Source: Actinomadura soli (GTDB lineage: Bacteria > Actinomycetota > Actinomycetes > Streptosporangiales > Streptosporangiaceae). From it: a stretch of DNA of 64,000 bases. The stretch spans positions 1 through 64,000 of the forward strand of contig NZ_VCKW01000002.1 of the NCBI RefSeq assembly GCF_005889715.1, in the 5' to 3' direction. The position numbers and the translations under genes are program-made. Position 1 is the first letter of the stretch. Each line of letters starts with the position of its first letter. The notes below the pieces were generated by a model. It saw only the letters and a list, made by a program, of their open reading frames with translations. It was not told where the DNA came from and searched no databases. Shown one piece after another: positions 1-8,932 of the stretch.

Positions 1-50
1 GACCGAGCACCCGCCCGCCCGCAGCTCATGCCACCCCGCAGCTCGCGGCG

Positions 51-70
51 GCATAGCTCTGAAGCTATGC
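51..70. terminator. Small perfect hairpin downstream of acyl-CoA dehydrogenase
   Basis: An 8-bp perfect inverted repeat (GCATAGCT / AGCTATGC) with a 4-nt loop lies about 180 bp beyond the stop of the leftward acyl-CoA dehydrogenase gene. There is no clear T-tract. It could end that transcript, but it is short and somewhat distant. I see no convincing gene in bases 1-246. Confidence 0.25.
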
Positions 71-246
71 GGAATTAGCAGGCCCCATATGCCTCTGTAG
101 CTGCCACCCTTCAACCTGGACGCCATCCACCTCCCCGGCCGCCCGTGCGCTCTCCACTCCTCCCTGCGGGCGGCCGGGGCATCTTCCTCTCGCTCCGCGA
201 CCCGGTCCCCGGGCACCGGCCGCCCGCTGCGCTGACCCGGAGCCGG

Positions 247-1413
247 TCACGCGTCGAGGCCGCCCCGGGTGACGAGCTGGCCCGCGATGACGTTGCGCTG
301 GATCTCGTTCGTGCCCTCACCGACGATCATCAGCGGGGCGTCGCGGAAGTACCGCTCGACGTCGAACTCGGTCGAGTAGCCGTAGCCGCCGTGGATCCGG
401 ACGGCGTTCAGCGCGATCTGCATCGCGGCCTCGGAGGCGAACAGCTTGGCCATGCCCGCCTCCATGTCCACCCGCCGTCCCGCCTCGCCCTCCCGCGCGG
501 CGTACAGGGTGAGCTGGCGCGCCGCCGTCAGCGACGTGGCCATGTCGGCGAGGTAGTTGCCGATCGCCTGGTGCCGCCAGATCGGCTTGCCGAACGACTC
601 GCGCTCCTGTGCGTAGGCGAGCGAGTCCTCCAGCGCCGCCCGGCCCACGCCGAGCGCGCGGGCGGCGACCTGGAGCCTGCCCGTCTCCAGCCCCTTCATC
701 ATCTGGGCGAACCCCTTGCCCTCGGCCCCGCCGAGGACGGCGTCGATCGGCGCCCGATAGCCGTCGAAGGCGAGTTCGCAGCTCTCCACGCCCTTGTAAC
801 CGAGTTTGGGCAGGTCGCGGGAGATCGTGAGGCCCGGCCCGTGCTCGACGAGGAGGATCGAGATGCCCTTGTGCGCGGGCGTCGCGCCGGGGTCCGTCTT
901 GCACAGCAGCGCGATCAGCTGCGAGCGCCTGGAGTTGCTGATCCAGGTCTTCGCTCCGTTGACGACGTAGCCCTCGGCGGTCCTGCGGGCGGTGGTGCGC
1001 ATGGCCTGGAGGTCGGAGCCGCCGCCCGGTTCCGTCAGGGCCATGGTCGCCCGGACCTCGCCGGTCGCCATCCTCGGCAGGTAGCGGCGTTTCTGCTCAT
1101 CCGTCCCGAAGTCCAGCAGCAGCTTGGCGACCACGGTGTGGCCGCCCATCGCACCGGCCAGGCTCATCCAGCCGCGCGCGAGCTCCTCGGTGACCAGGAC
1201 GTAGCAGGGCAGGGAGACGGCGTTGCCGCCGTACTCCTCGGGAATCGCCAGGCCGTAGATCCCGAGCCGCTTCATCTGCTCGATCAGCGCCTCGGGATAG
1301 GCGTTGGCGTGCTCCAGCTCCCGGACGGCGGGCTTGACCTCGCCGTCCACGAAGTCGCGGACGGTCTCGACGACGAACCGCTCGTCGGCGGACAGGATGT
1401 CCAGGGTGCTCAC
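247..1413 (-). CDS. Acyl-CoA dehydrogenase
   Basis: FAD-dependent acyl-CoA dehydrogenase of 388 residues, the usual length for the family, which oxidises acyl-CoA thioesters to 2-enoyl-CoA and passes electrons to ETF. Visible family signatures are MALTEPGGGSDLQAM around residue 120-135 (FAD/substrate loop), the AKTWISNS segment, and the C-terminal GGYGYSTEFDVERYFRDAP and VGEGTNEIQRNVI motifs, which match the usual FAD-binding and C-terminal signatures. It lies 20 bp downstream of the class III CoA-transferase and is probably co-transcribed with it, so the pair may activate and then desaturate one carboxylic acid. The substrate cannot be read from the sequence. The family call is firm; the pathway is inference. 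Confidence 0.93.
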   Translation of the reverse strand: MSTLDILSADERFVVETVRDFVDGEVKPAVRELEHANAYPEALIEQMKRLGIYGLAIPEEYGGNAVSLPCYVLVTEELARGWMSLAGAMGGHTVVAKLLLDFGTDEQKRRYLPRMATGEVRATMALTEPGGGSDLQAMRTTARRTAEGYVVNGAKTWISNSRRSQLIALLCKTDPGATPAHKGISILLVEHGPGLTISRDLPKLGYKGVESCELAFDGYRAPIDAVLGGAEGKGFAQMMKGLETGRLQVAARALGVGRAALEDSLAYAQERESFGKPIWRHQAIGNYLADMATSLTAARQLTLYAAREGEAGRRVDMEAGMAKLFASEAAMQIALNAVRIHGGYGYSTEFDVERYFRDAPLMIVGEGTNEIQRNVIAGQLVTRGGLDA

Positions 1414-1433
1414 TGTGTGCCCTCCTCGCTCGG

Positions 1434-2618
1434 TCAGATCACGCCGTCCGCGCGCAGGGCGTCGATCTCCGCGGCGGTGCGTCCCAGTTCGGTCAGGATC
1501 CGTTCGGTGTGCTCCCCCGCCGCGGGCACCGGATCCATGCGCGGGCGGACCCCGGCCAGGTCCGCCGGGGGTCGGAGGGCCTGCATCACGGCGCCCGGAA
1601 GGTCAACGTCGTGCCAGCGGTCGCGGTCGGCGAGCACCGGGTGGGCGACGAATTCCTGGACGCCGTTCACCCCGGCGTTGGCGATTCCCACCTCGTCCAG
1701 CGCTTCCATGACCTCAGCGCCGCCGGACCGCCCGAACCGTTCGGCGATGATCGCGTCGAGCTCGTCCCGGTGGGCGACCCGCGCGGATCCGGTGGCGAAG
1801 CGCGGGTCGTCCACCAGGTCCGGACGCCCGAGGAACCGCTCGCACAGCGCGGCCCACTCCCGCTCGTTCTGGACGGAGAACAGCACCTGCCCGCCGTCGG
1901 CCGCCGTGTAGGCGCCGTACGGGGCGATGGTGGCGTGCCGCGTGCCGATCCGCGGCGGCGGCGTGCCCCCGTACCGCGTGTAGTAGGCGGGCTGGCTCAT
2001 CCATTCCCCCAGGGCCTCGAACAGCGAGACCTCCACGGCACGCGCCGTACCGGTGGTAGCCCGCGTGTAGAGCGCGGTGAGAATCCCGGAGTAGGCGTAC
2101 ATGCCCGCGGCGATGTCGGCGACCGACACCCCGACGCGCGCAGTGGCCTCGGCGGTGCCCGTGAGGGAGACCAGGCCGGTCTGGCACTGGACGAGCAGGT
2201 CGTACGCCTTCCGGTCCGCCCAGGGGCCGGACGTGCCGTACCCCGACACGGTGCACGGGATCAGCGACGGATACCGGGCGGTCAGGGACGCGGCGTCCAG
2301 CCCCAGCCGGGCGGCGGCGCCCGGAGCGAGGTTCTGCACGAACACGTCGGCTCCGGCGAGCAGCTCGTCCAGGACCTCGCGGCCGCGCGCGGACTTCACG
2401 TCCAGGGTCAGCGACTCCTTGGAGCGGTTGAGCCAGACGAAGTAGCTGGACTGGCCGTGCACCGTCGTGTCGTACCGGCGGGCGAAGTCCCCGCCCCCCG
2501 GCCGCTCCACCTTGATCACGCGGGCGCCGAGATCGGCGAGCTGCCGGGTGGCGAACGGCGCCGCCACGGCCTGCTCCAGGCTCACGACGGTGACGCCGGT
2601 CAGCGGACGTTCTGTCAT
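1434..2618 (-). CDS. Class III (CaiB/BaiF-type) CoA-transferase
   Basis: CoA-transferase family III protein of about 394 residues that moves CoA from a donor thioester to a carboxylic acid. The N-terminal LTGVTVVSLEQAVAAPFATR, LADLGARVIKVERPGGGDF and NRSKESLTLDVKS segments are standard for the family. In FRC and CaiB the catalytic aspartate sits in the segment that here reads YDLLVQCQTGLVSLTG. I chose the ATG at 2618 because the homologous family core begins at MTERPLTGV; in-frame ATGs at 2627 and 2630 add up to four residues. It is divergent from the LysR gene and likely controlled by it, with the acyl-CoA dehydrogenase as operon partner. Confidence 0.92.
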   Translation of the reverse strand: MTERPLTGVTVVSLEQAVAAPFATRQLADLGARVIKVERPGGGDFARRYDTTVHGQSSYFVWLNRSKESLTLDVKSARGREVLDELLAGADVFVQNLAPGAAARLGLDAASLTARYPSLIPCTVSGYGTSGPWADRKAYDLLVQCQTGLVSLTGTAEATARVGVSVADIAAGMYAYSGILTALYTRATTGTARAVEVSLFEALGEWMSQPAYYTRYGGTPPPRIGTRHATIAPYGAYTAADGGQVLFSVQNEREWAALCERFLGRPDLVDDPRFATGSARVAHRDELDAIIAERFGRSGGAEVMEALDEVGIANAGVNGVQEFVAHPVLADRDRWHDVDLPGAVMQALRPPADLAGVRPRMDPVPAAGEHTERILTELGRTAAEIDALRADGVI

Positions 2619-2624
2619 GGCATC

Positions 2625-2644
2625 CATCATCGATGCTCATGATG
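2625..2644. promoter_or_regulatory. Candidate LysR operator between divergent genes
   Basis: The 70-100 bp between the CoA-transferase and the LysR gene hold an inverted repeat CATCAT-N8-ATGATG. Divergent LysR regulators usually bind an imperfect dyad in such a gap, so this is a candidate activator site. The repeat is short, overlaps the alternative CoA-transferase starts, and is not proof. Confidence 0.3.
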
Positions 2645-2704
2645 CCTGGAGTAAAATGCTGATTCCTGATGTCTCCATGCTGAACGCGGATGGTGCGGGA
2701 ACCA

Positions 2705-3643
2705 ATGGACGTCAAGCAACTCAAAGCGCTCGTCACGGTGGCCGAAGTGGGGAGCGTGACCCGGGCCGCGGAGGTGCTGCACCTGGTCCAGCCTGCGGTC
2801 ACGCGGCAGATCCGCACATTGGAGCGTGACCTGGGCGTCGCGCTGTTCGAGCGGACCCGGCAGGGGATGCGTCCCACGGACGCCGGCGTGATCCTGCTCG
2901 AACGCGCCCGGCGCGCCCTGAACGAGCTGGAGCGGGCCCGCGCGGAGATCCAGCCCGCACCGGGCGCGGTCACCGGCATCGTGACCATCGGGTTGCTCGA
3001 CAGCGCCGGCGACCTGCTGGCCGAACCGCTCGTGTCCGCCATCGCCCGGGACCATCCGGGCATCGACCTGCGCGTGCTCACCGCGTACTCCGGGCACCTG
3101 CGGCAGTGGCTGGACGACGGCGACCTCGACCTGAGCCTCCTGTACGACCTGGACGGCACCCCGTCGCTGAACGTCCGGCCGCTGGTGCGCGAGAAACTGT
3201 GGGCGGTCGCGCCGCCCCCGGACGGGCTCCGGGCCGCCACTCCGGTCCCCTTCGAGCAGGTCGCGTCGCATCCCCTGGTGATGCCCGCGGCCGGGCACGG
3301 GCTGCGGGCGCTGATCGACGCGGCCGCCGCGCGGGCCGGGACGGCGATGAACGTCGTCGTCCAGACCAACTCCATGCACGTGCAGAAACAGCTCGTCCGG
3401 GCCGGTCACGGCTGGACGATCCTGCCCGGCGTCGGCATCGCCGGAGACGTCGCCACCGGTTCCCTGAGCGCGGCGCCGCTGTGCGAGCCCACGACGTGGC
3501 GCTCCATCGTGCTCGGCACACCCCGGGCAGGACGGACGGCACCCGCCACCGACGTCGTCGCCCAGGAACTGACCCGCCAGGTTCATGCGGCTCTGCGCCA
3601 AGGGCTGTGGCCTTCGGCGCAGCCGTCCGACAGCGCCCCGTGA
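2705..3643 (+). CDS. LysR-family transcriptional regulator
   Basis: LysR-type regulator of 312 residues. The N-terminal winged helix-turn-helix occupies about residues 1-60 (MDVKQLKALVTVAEVGSVT, then QPAVTRQIRTLERDLGVALF), followed by a linker helix and a periplasmic-binding-protein-like effector domain from about residue 90 to 300. I chose the ATG at 2705 because the HTH starts right there; an in-frame ATG at 2690 would add five residues. It is divergent from the CoA-transferase/acyl-CoA dehydrogenase pair, the classic layout for LysR control of the neighbouring operon by a pathway acid or CoA ester. Effector unknown. Confidence 0.93.
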   Translation: MDVKQLKALVTVAEVGSVTRAAEVLHLVQPAVTRQIRTLERDLGVALFERTRQGMRPTDAGVILLERARRALNELERARAEIQPAPGAVTGIVTIGLLDSAGDLLAEPLVSAIARDHPGIDLRVLTAYSGHLRQWLDDGDLDLSLLYDLDGTPSLNVRPLVREKLWAVAPPPDGLRAATPVPFEQVASHPLVMPAAGHGLRALIDAAAARAGTAMNVVVQTNSMHVQKQLVRAGHGWTILPGVGIAGDVATGSLSAAPLCEPTTWRSIVLGTPRAGRTAPATDVVAQELTRQVHAALRQGLWPSAQPSDSAP

Positions 3644-3655
3644 ATCCGCAAACCC

Positions 3656-4654
3656 TTAGATCCCGGCGAACGCCGTCCGCACCTGCTCGGTGCCGGCGCC
3701 GTTCCCGAGCAGGAGGCTGAGCAGGACGCGCGCCTTCGGACCGTCAAGGAACCCGGACGGGATGAGCCCGCGGGCGATGAGGTCGCGCTCGGACCCGGGA
3801 AAGCCGTACGTCGTCCGGAGCATGTCGCCGCCCCCGGTCCGCGAGGCGAGCACGACCGGCACGGCGGCGGCCAGCCGCTCCAACGCCGCGACGGTACGCG
3901 CCGGGACATGCCCGCCGCCGAACGCCTCGACGACGACCCCGGCGTAGCCGAGGGCGGCGACCTGCTCGATCAGACGTCCGTCGTCGCCGAAGCCCATGGT
4001 CAGCAGCGCCACCGGCGGTACAGGACCGGTGGGCGGAGGGACGGTGGCCAGCGGTGTGGTCCGCACCGCGATCCTGAGCCGTCCCTCGACGAGCCGGCCG
4101 ACCGGACCGGCCGCCACCGACCGGAAGGCCGCCGGGCTCGACGTATGGGTCTTGCTGACGAACCGCGCCGCGTGGACCTCGTCGTTGAGCACCACCAGGC
4201 AGCCGAGCCCTCGCGCCTCGGGCGAGGCGGCGACCTGGACGGCGGCGCGCAGGTTCGCCGGGCCGTCCGGGCTCGCCAGCGTCGGGTTGCGCATGGCCCC
4301 GGTCACGACGACGGGGTTCGGCGCGTCGATCAGCAGGTCGAGAACGAACGAGGTCTCCTCGATGGTGTCGGTCCCCTGGACGACCACGACCCCCGCCGCC
4401 CCGGCCTCGAAACGCGCGTTGATCTCCGCCGCCAGGGCGATGAGGTCCTCGAAGGTGAGGTCTCCGGACGGGCACTGCCGGAAGGCCACCGCCTCCAGCC
4501 CGCCCGAGCCGTCCAGCCCCGGGACGGCGCCGTCCAGCCCGGGGACGGCGTCCAGCAGTTCCTTCGCCCCGAGCCGGGGCGCGACCCCGCCCCCCTCGCC
4601 TCCCGGCGTGCCGGTGGACGCGATCGTCCCACCGAGCGAGAACACCGTGACCAT
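3656..4654 (-). CDS. Asparaginase-family amidohydrolase
   Basis: Bacterial-type asparaginase/glutaminase fold protein of 332 residues that would hydrolyse an amide side chain by a threonine nucleophile. The first active-site motif FSLGGTIAST is at the extreme N-terminus (Thr10), and the second, QGTDTIEET, is present in the VVVVQGTDTIEETSFVLDLL segment; GAMRNPTLASPDGPANL also fits. No signal peptide, so a cytoplasmic enzyme. I chose ATG 4654, which follows AGGG by six bases; ATGs at 4672 and 4693 are possible, the latter overlapping the GntR stop. As the last gene of the uptake operon it may release ammonia from the imported compound rather than act on asparagine. Confidence 0.85.
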   Translation of the reverse strand: MVTVFSLGGTIASTGTPGGEGGGVAPRLGAKELLDAVPGLDGAVPGLDGSGGLEAVAFRQCPSGDLTFEDLIALAAEINARFEAGAAGVVVVQGTDTIEETSFVLDLLIDAPNPVVVTGAMRNPTLASPDGPANLRAAVQVAASPEARGLGCLVVLNDEVHAARFVSKTHTSSPAAFRSVAAGPVGRLVEGRLRIAVRTTPLATVPPPTGPVPPVALLTMGFGDDGRLIEQVAALGYAGVVVEAFGGGHVPARTVAALERLAAAVPVVLASRTGGGDMLRTTYGFPGSERDLIARGLIPSGFLDGPKARVLLSLLLGNGAGTEQVRTAFAGI

Positions 4655-4682
4655 CCGACGCCCTGTCACCATTCCTGCGCGG

Positions 4683-5450
4683 TCACCATTCATGCGTGGC
4701 GGGCAGATCGCTGACGAACTGCTTGAGCGCGGCCTCCATCGTCCATTCCATTCCGCGTCGCAGGACCTCCTGCGCCGCGGTGGCGTCGCGCCGTTCCACG
4801 GCGGCGTGGACCTCCTCCATCGAGGCGGCGGCGCGGTGGATGCGATCGCCGTCGACGAGCATGAGCCGGCTGTACCTGGCCGATCGCACGTACATCGTGT
4901 CCAGGTTGCTCAGCATCTGCGGGCGGTCGGCGAGCGAATAGAGGTAGCGGCGGTAGTTCCAGCTGTGCCCGACGTACTCCGGCCATTCCGCCTTGCTGTG
5001 CGCGGCGTGCTGGATCTTCTCCAGGGCGCCGCGCAGGCGCTCGATGTCGTGGTCGCGCACCTGCTCGACCGCCCGGCGCGTGAGCCACCATTCCAGGCTG
5101 ACCCGGATCGTCCAGACCTCCTCGAATTCCTCCAGGCTCATCGGCGCCACCCGCATCCCGGAATGGGGACGGCTGACCACCAGACCCGCCGCGGCCAGCT
5201 CGATCAGCGCCACCCGCACCGGAGTGATGCTGACGCCGAAGTGCGCCGCGAGCTGACGCAATGGCAGATGCGCCCCGGGAGCGAGGTCGCCCTCGGCTAT
5301 CAGCCGGCGCAGTTCCTGCGCGATGCGCTGCTCCACCGTTTCGGTGACCTGCGGCTGGCTCCCGGCGTCGCTGGGCAGGTCCAGCTTGATGGCGCGAGAC
5401 GACCGATCGGATGGCGACGCCTTCGCCCGCGACGACGGCTCGCTGCTCAT
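4683..5450 (-). CDS. GntR-family regulator with FCD effector domain
   Basis: GntR regulator of 255 residues. A winged HTH occupies roughly residues 40-105 (VEQRIAQELRRLIAEGDLAPG, then LAAHFGVSITPVRVALIEL), followed by an all-helical FCD domain. FCD proteins bind organic acids, often through a metal. AGGAGCAGAG precedes ATG 5450. It lies inside the leftward operon between the hydrolase and the asparaginase, so it probably regulates this operon. The matching site is the GATGTTGT-N5-ACAACATC dyad upstream of the binding-protein gene, whose core resembles FCD-type GntR operators. Ligand unknown; family assignment is strong. Confidence 0.9.
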   Translation of the reverse strand: MSSEPSSRAKASPSDRSSRAIKLDLPSDAGSQPQVTETVEQRIAQELRRLIAEGDLAPGAHLPLRQLAAHFGVSITPVRVALIELAAAGLVVSRPHSGMRVAPMSLEEFEEVWTIRVSLEWWLTRRAVEQVRDHDIERLRGALEKIQHAAHSKAEWPEYVGHSWNYRRYLYSLADRPQMLSNLDTMYVRSARYSRLMLVDGDRIHRAAASMEEVHAAVERRDATAAQEVLRRGMEWTMEAALKQFVSDLPATHEW

Positions 5451-5499
5451 TCTCTGCTCCTCCTGGTGGGCGTGCCGATGGGGGTACGGCTGTCGCGGA

Positions 5500-6327
5500 T
5501 CATGACAGATGCGCCGGCCGTTGAGGATGGCGGACGAACCGTTCGATGATCTCGGCGGCGCGCTCCGGCCGCTCCAGTACCAGATAGTGACCGCAGCTCT
5601 CCAGAATGTGCAGCTCCGCGTCCGGGATGGCTTTCACGGCCGTGTCGAAGCCGACGCCGCTGGCCGCCGGGACGGGCGGTGTCATCTGGTCCTCGTCCCC
5701 GCCCAGCAGCAGGGTCCGCGGCAGCCGGGGCAGCAGGTCCGAGAGGTCCATCGCCTCCAGGCTCTCGGTGCCCGCGACGAACGACGCCGGGTCGTTGGAG
5801 CCCATTCCCGTCCTCAGCCGGTCGAGGATCTCCGCGGCGTCCGGGCGGTCGTAGAAGGCGCGGGAGAACCCCGCCGCGGCCGTCTGGTCGGCGGCCTGGA
5901 CCATGCCGCTGTCCAGCGCGCCGCGCTTCCAGGTGTGCCGCATGTGCCGGGCGGCGTTGTCGTAGCGGAAAAGGCAGCAGGACAGGATCAGGTCCTTCAC
6001 CACTTCGGGGTGGCGGGCCGCGAGGGTGGTGGCGACAAGGGCGCCCATCGACGTGCCGTGCACGTGGACGGGACCGCCGGCCAGCCGCTCGATGAATTCG
6101 GCGAGCTGACCGGCCCATTCGGCGACGCCCAGCGGACCGTTCGCGACGCTCTCGCCATAGCCGGGCAGGTCCAGGTCGATCACGTCGAAGGAGCCGACGA
6201 GATGCGGTGTCAGCATCGCGAAGTTCCGGTAGCCGAAACCGCTCCCGTGAATGTGCAGGATCGTCGGGCCGCTTCCCCGGCGCTCGTACCAGATCACGGA
6301 TCCGTCGCTCAATTCGAGCGTTCCCAC
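5500..6327 (-). CDS. Alpha/beta hydrolase
   Basis: Alpha/beta-fold hydrolase of 275 residues. The oxyanion-hole HIHGSGFGYRNF segment and the nucleophile elbow HVHGTSMGALVATTLA (Ser in GTSMG) are visible, with a C-terminal LESCGHYLVLERPERAAE that supplies the catalytic His. I chose the GTG at 6327 because GGAGG stands five bases before it; the longer reading begins at a TTG at 6354. No signal peptide. It is 48 bp downstream of the epimerase gene in the uptake operon and may cleave an ester or ring-fission product of the imported compound. Substrate not readable. Confidence 0.88.
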   Translation of the reverse strand: MGTLELSDGSVIWYERRGSGPTILHIHGSGFGYRNFAMLTPHLVGSFDVIDLDLPGYGESVANGPLGVAEWAGQLAEFIERLAGGPVHVHGTSMGALVATTLAARHPEVVKDLILSCCLFRYDNAARHMRHTWKRGALDSGMVQAADQTAAAGFSRAFYDRPDAAEILDRLRTGMGSNDPASFVAGTESLEAMDLSDLLPRLPRTLLLGGDEDQMTPPVPAASGVGFDTAVKAIPDAELHILESCGHYLVLERPERAAEIIERFVRHPQRPAHLS

Positions 6328-6375
6328 GCTCACCTCCCGTGCTCGTCGTGTCAATGGCCGCGAAACGGCGGAGAA

Positions 6376-7296
6376 TCAGCCCTGGCCGATCAGGTCCAGC
6401 GTCTCCGCGAATGCCTGGCGCAGGGGTGTCGGCCGATAGTCGCCCCCCGCGAGTTTCTCGAAGGCGCGCACGCTGAACCGGTGCGGGAATCCCAGCCGTC
6501 CCGGCTCGGTGCCGATGGAGACACCGGGACGCAGCTCCCGGACGAGGTCCACGGCGTCCTGCATGCTCGCCACCGTGCCGGGCAGGTTGTAAATGCCCTG
6601 ATCGGTCTCATCGAGGCCGTTGACGAGGATGAACGCCCTGGCGACGTCTCGGACGTACTGCCAGGAGAAGACGTCGTCCGAATACGGGACCACGGAGTCC
6701 TCGCCGCGCGCGGGCCGGTCGAAGAGGTGCTCGGTGAACAGGCCCTCGCCGCGTTCCTTGCCCTGCCCGTACACCAGGCCGATGCGCAGCCCGACGGTGT
6801 TGAGCCCGTACCGCTCGCGGTACGCGAGGGAGATGCCCTCGGCGTAGGACTTGGTGACGCCGTAGACGTTGTCGGGGCAGTGCCGGCTGGACTCGGTGAA
6901 CTCCTCGGCGCCGTCGTCCGCCCGCGTCTGGTGGCCGAACACCGCCATCGAACTCGCCCAGGTGAAATGGGTGACGCCGTGCGCCAGCGCGACCTCCATC
7001 AGGTTCTGCGTCCCGACGACGTTCACTTCGAGCGCGTGGAACGGGTCGTCCTGCGACGCCGGTGCCAGCAGCGAGGCCAGGTGGATGATCCGGCCGACCC
7101 GGTGCTCGTGGGCGATGCGCATCAGCCGCCTGAGGTCCCGGACATCGCCCTGGACGGCCGTCACCCGCGGGGACCTCGGCGGCGGCCCGGCGGCGGGGGC
7201 GTGGTCCAGCGCGACGACATCGGCTCCCGCCGACACCAGCTCGCGCACCACGTACCTGCCGACGAAACCGGACGCGCCCGTGACCAGGGTCGTCAT
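6376..7296 (-). CDS. NAD-dependent epimerase/dehydratase (extended SDR)
   Basis: Extended short-chain dehydrogenase of 306 residues. The Rossmann motif TLVTGASGFVGRYV opens the protein; the catalytic pair is in YGVTKSYAEG (YxxxK) with the upstream serine in WASSMAVFG. The start ATG at 7296 overlaps the stop of the upstream permease by four bases (ATGA), which shows tight coupling. Family members act on nucleotide sugars, but its place in an uptake and catabolic operon suggests a dehydrogenase or epimerase of the imported substrate. A longer upstream open frame is the shadow of the permease and was not used. Confidence 0.87.
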   Translation of the reverse strand: MTTLVTGASGFVGRYVVRELVSAGADVVALDHAPAAGPPPRSPRVTAVQGDVRDLRRLMRIAHEHRVGRIIHLASLLAPASQDDPFHALEVNVVGTQNLMEVALAHGVTHFTWASSMAVFGHQTRADDGAEEFTESSRHCPDNVYGVTKSYAEGISLAYRERYGLNTVGLRIGLVYGQGKERGEGLFTEHLFDRPARGEDSVVPYSDDVFSWQYVRDVARAFILVNGLDETDQGIYNLPGTVASMQDAVDLVRELRPGVSIGTEPGRLGFPHRFSVRAFEKLAGGDYRPTPLRQAFAETLDLIGQG

Positions 7297-8141
7297 CGGA
7301 TCGAACCTTCCTCTCGCGTAGCGGCCGAGAACCGCCCGCCGTACCTTCGCAGCAGGCGGACGAACGCGCGGTCGGCGCACAGCCCCAGCGCGCCCAGCGT
7401 GATCAGCGCGGCGAAGACGCCGCGGACATCGGTGTTGGCGGTGCCCTCGGTGATCAGGACGCCGAGCCCGGACTCGGCGCCGAGCATCTCGGCCGTGACC
7501 ACGGTCATGAAGGCGTTCCCGAGCGCGATGCGCACCCCGGAGAAGATGTAGGGGAGGCTCGCGGGCAACCGGACGGCGAAGAACAGCCGGACCGGGCTCG
7601 CGCCGTACGTGCGCGCCATCCGGATCATGTCGCGCGGGACGGCCTTCACCCCGGCGGCCGTGTTCACGGCGACGACGAACACCGAGGTGTAGACGATCAG
7701 CGCGACCTTGGACGTCTCCCCGGAGCCCAGCCACAGCAGCGCCGGGGCGAACCAGGCCAGCGGCGGGATGAACCGGAACACGTTGATGAACGGTTCGAGC
7801 AGCGCCTCCAGGACCCGGCTCGACCCCGACAGCAGCCCCAGCAGGACTCCGGCCAGAGACCCGGCGAGCAGGCCGGACAGGACACGCATGACGCTGGCGA
7901 CCGACGCGGTCGGGATGTTCCCGCTGGTCAGGCCGTCGAGCAGGGTGGAGCCCGTGTCCGCGGGCCCGGGGAACAGCATCGGTTTGCCGTAGGCGCGGGA
8001 GACGACCTCCCACCCGATGAGGATGACGCAGATCCCGGCGAGGGCCACGGGCGCCCCGCGCAGCCGTGCCCGCCGCGCGGCGGCGCGCCGCGTCCGGTTC
8101 GCCGCGCCGTCGCCGGTCCTGGCCCGTGTCGTCGCGCTCAC
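7293..8141 (-). CDS. ABC transporter permease (NitT/TauT/SsuC-type), second subunit
   Basis: Inner-membrane permease of 282 residues with about six hydrophobic segments. The SsuC/TauC-type coupling segment is the RMARTYGASPVRLFFAVRLPASLPYIFSG region, which carries the EAA-like loop contacting the ATPase. The GTG start at 8141 overlaps the stop of the other permease by four bases (GTGA). The operon has two different permeases, so the channel is probably a heterodimer; most NitT/TauT systems use one. Substrates of the family include nitrate, sulfonates, taurine, pyrimidines and aromatic acids. The choice here cannot be made from sequence. Confidence 0.88.
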   Translation of the reverse strand: MSATTRARTGDGAANRTRRAAARRARLRGAPVALAGICVILIGWEVVSRAYGKPMLFPGPADTGSTLLDGLTSGNIPTASVASVMRVLSGLLAGSLAGVLLGLLSGSSRVLEALLEPFINVFRFIPPLAWFAPALLWLGSGETSKVALIVYTSVFVVAVNTAAGVKAVPRDMIRMARTYGASPVRLFFAVRLPASLPYIFSGVRIALGNAFMTVVTAEMLGAESGLGVLITEGTANTDVRGVFAALITLGALGLCADRAFVRLLRRYGGRFSAATREEGSIR

Positions 8142-8932
8142 GTGTTCACCTGCCCGGCGTAGAAGCGGGCGAGGCCGCGATGGGTGACGACGCTGAACAC
8201 CCGGTCGGCCAGCAGCCCGGCGGCGCCGAGCAGCAGGATCCCGGCGAACATCGTCGCGGTGTCGAAGAAGATGCGCGAGTCGTAGATCAGGAAGCCGATG
8301 CCGTCCCTGCCCGCGACCATCTCCGCCGCGACGACGCTCATGAACGCGTAGCCCAGCGAAAGGCGCATGCCGGTGACGATGTACGGCACGGCGCTCGGCA
8401 GGACGATCGACGCGTGGATGCGCAGCCGGGAGGCCCCGAACGTGCGCGCCATCCGCACCTTGTTGACCGGCACCTGGGTCAGGCCCGTCAGGGTGTTGAT
8501 GGCCACCGGGAAGACCGTCGCGTAGACCACGATGAACCGCAGCGAGCCCTCGCCGACGCCCAGCCAGATGGTGGCGGGGACGATCCAGGCCACCGGTGTC
8601 ACCGACCGGAGGAAATGGACGACCGGTTCGAGCGTCAGCGCGACGCTCCGGACGCTGCCGATCAGGCCGCCGACCGCGACCCCGAGGGCGCTGCCCAGCG
8701 CGAACCCGACGACCACCCGCCGCAGCGTGATGAGCAGCTGGTCGCGCCGCTCCGGATCCGACAGCACGTCGCCCAGCGCCGACAGGCAGGTCAGCGGGGT
8801 GGGGAAGATCAGCAGGTTGTCCTTCCACAGCGCCGCGCCATGCCAGGCGAGCACCGCCAGCAGGATGGCGAGGACGTTGAGGGCGAGCCGCTGCCAGCGC
8901 CAATGTCCCGCCCCAGGCCCGGCCCGGTTCAC
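8138..8932 (-). CDS. ABC transporter permease (NitT/TauT/SsuC-type), first subunit
   Basis: Permease of 264 residues and clear paralogue of the neighbouring permease gene: both carry an EAA-like loop, here VRMARTFGASRLRIHASIVLPS followed by AVPYIVTGMRLSLGYAFM. The GTG at 8932 overlaps the ATPase stop by four bases, giving V-N-R-A-G-P as the first residues. Hydrophobic segments start at about residue 15 (LALNVLAILLAVLAW). Together with the second permease and the ATPase it would form a complete importer served by the lipoprotein at 10806-11780. Confidence 0.88.
   Translation of the reverse strand: MNRAGPGAGHWRWQRLALNVLAILLAVLAWHGAALWKDNLLIFPTPLTCLSALGDVLSDPERRDQLLITLRRVVVGFALGSALGVAVGGLIGSVRSVALTLEPVVHFLRSVTPVAWIVPATIWLGVGEGSLRFIVVYATVFPVAINTLTGLTQVPVNKVRMARTFGASRLRIHASIVLPSAVPYIVTGMRLSLGYAFMSVVAAEMVAGRDGIGFLIYDSRIFFDTATMFAGILLLGAAGLLADRVFSVVTHRGLARFYAGQVNT

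Noticed and set aside
145-1911. Long rightward frame across the acyl-CoA dehydrogenase and CoA-transferase genes
   Set aside because: Antisense to two clear enzyme genes with full motifs; low-complexity composition.
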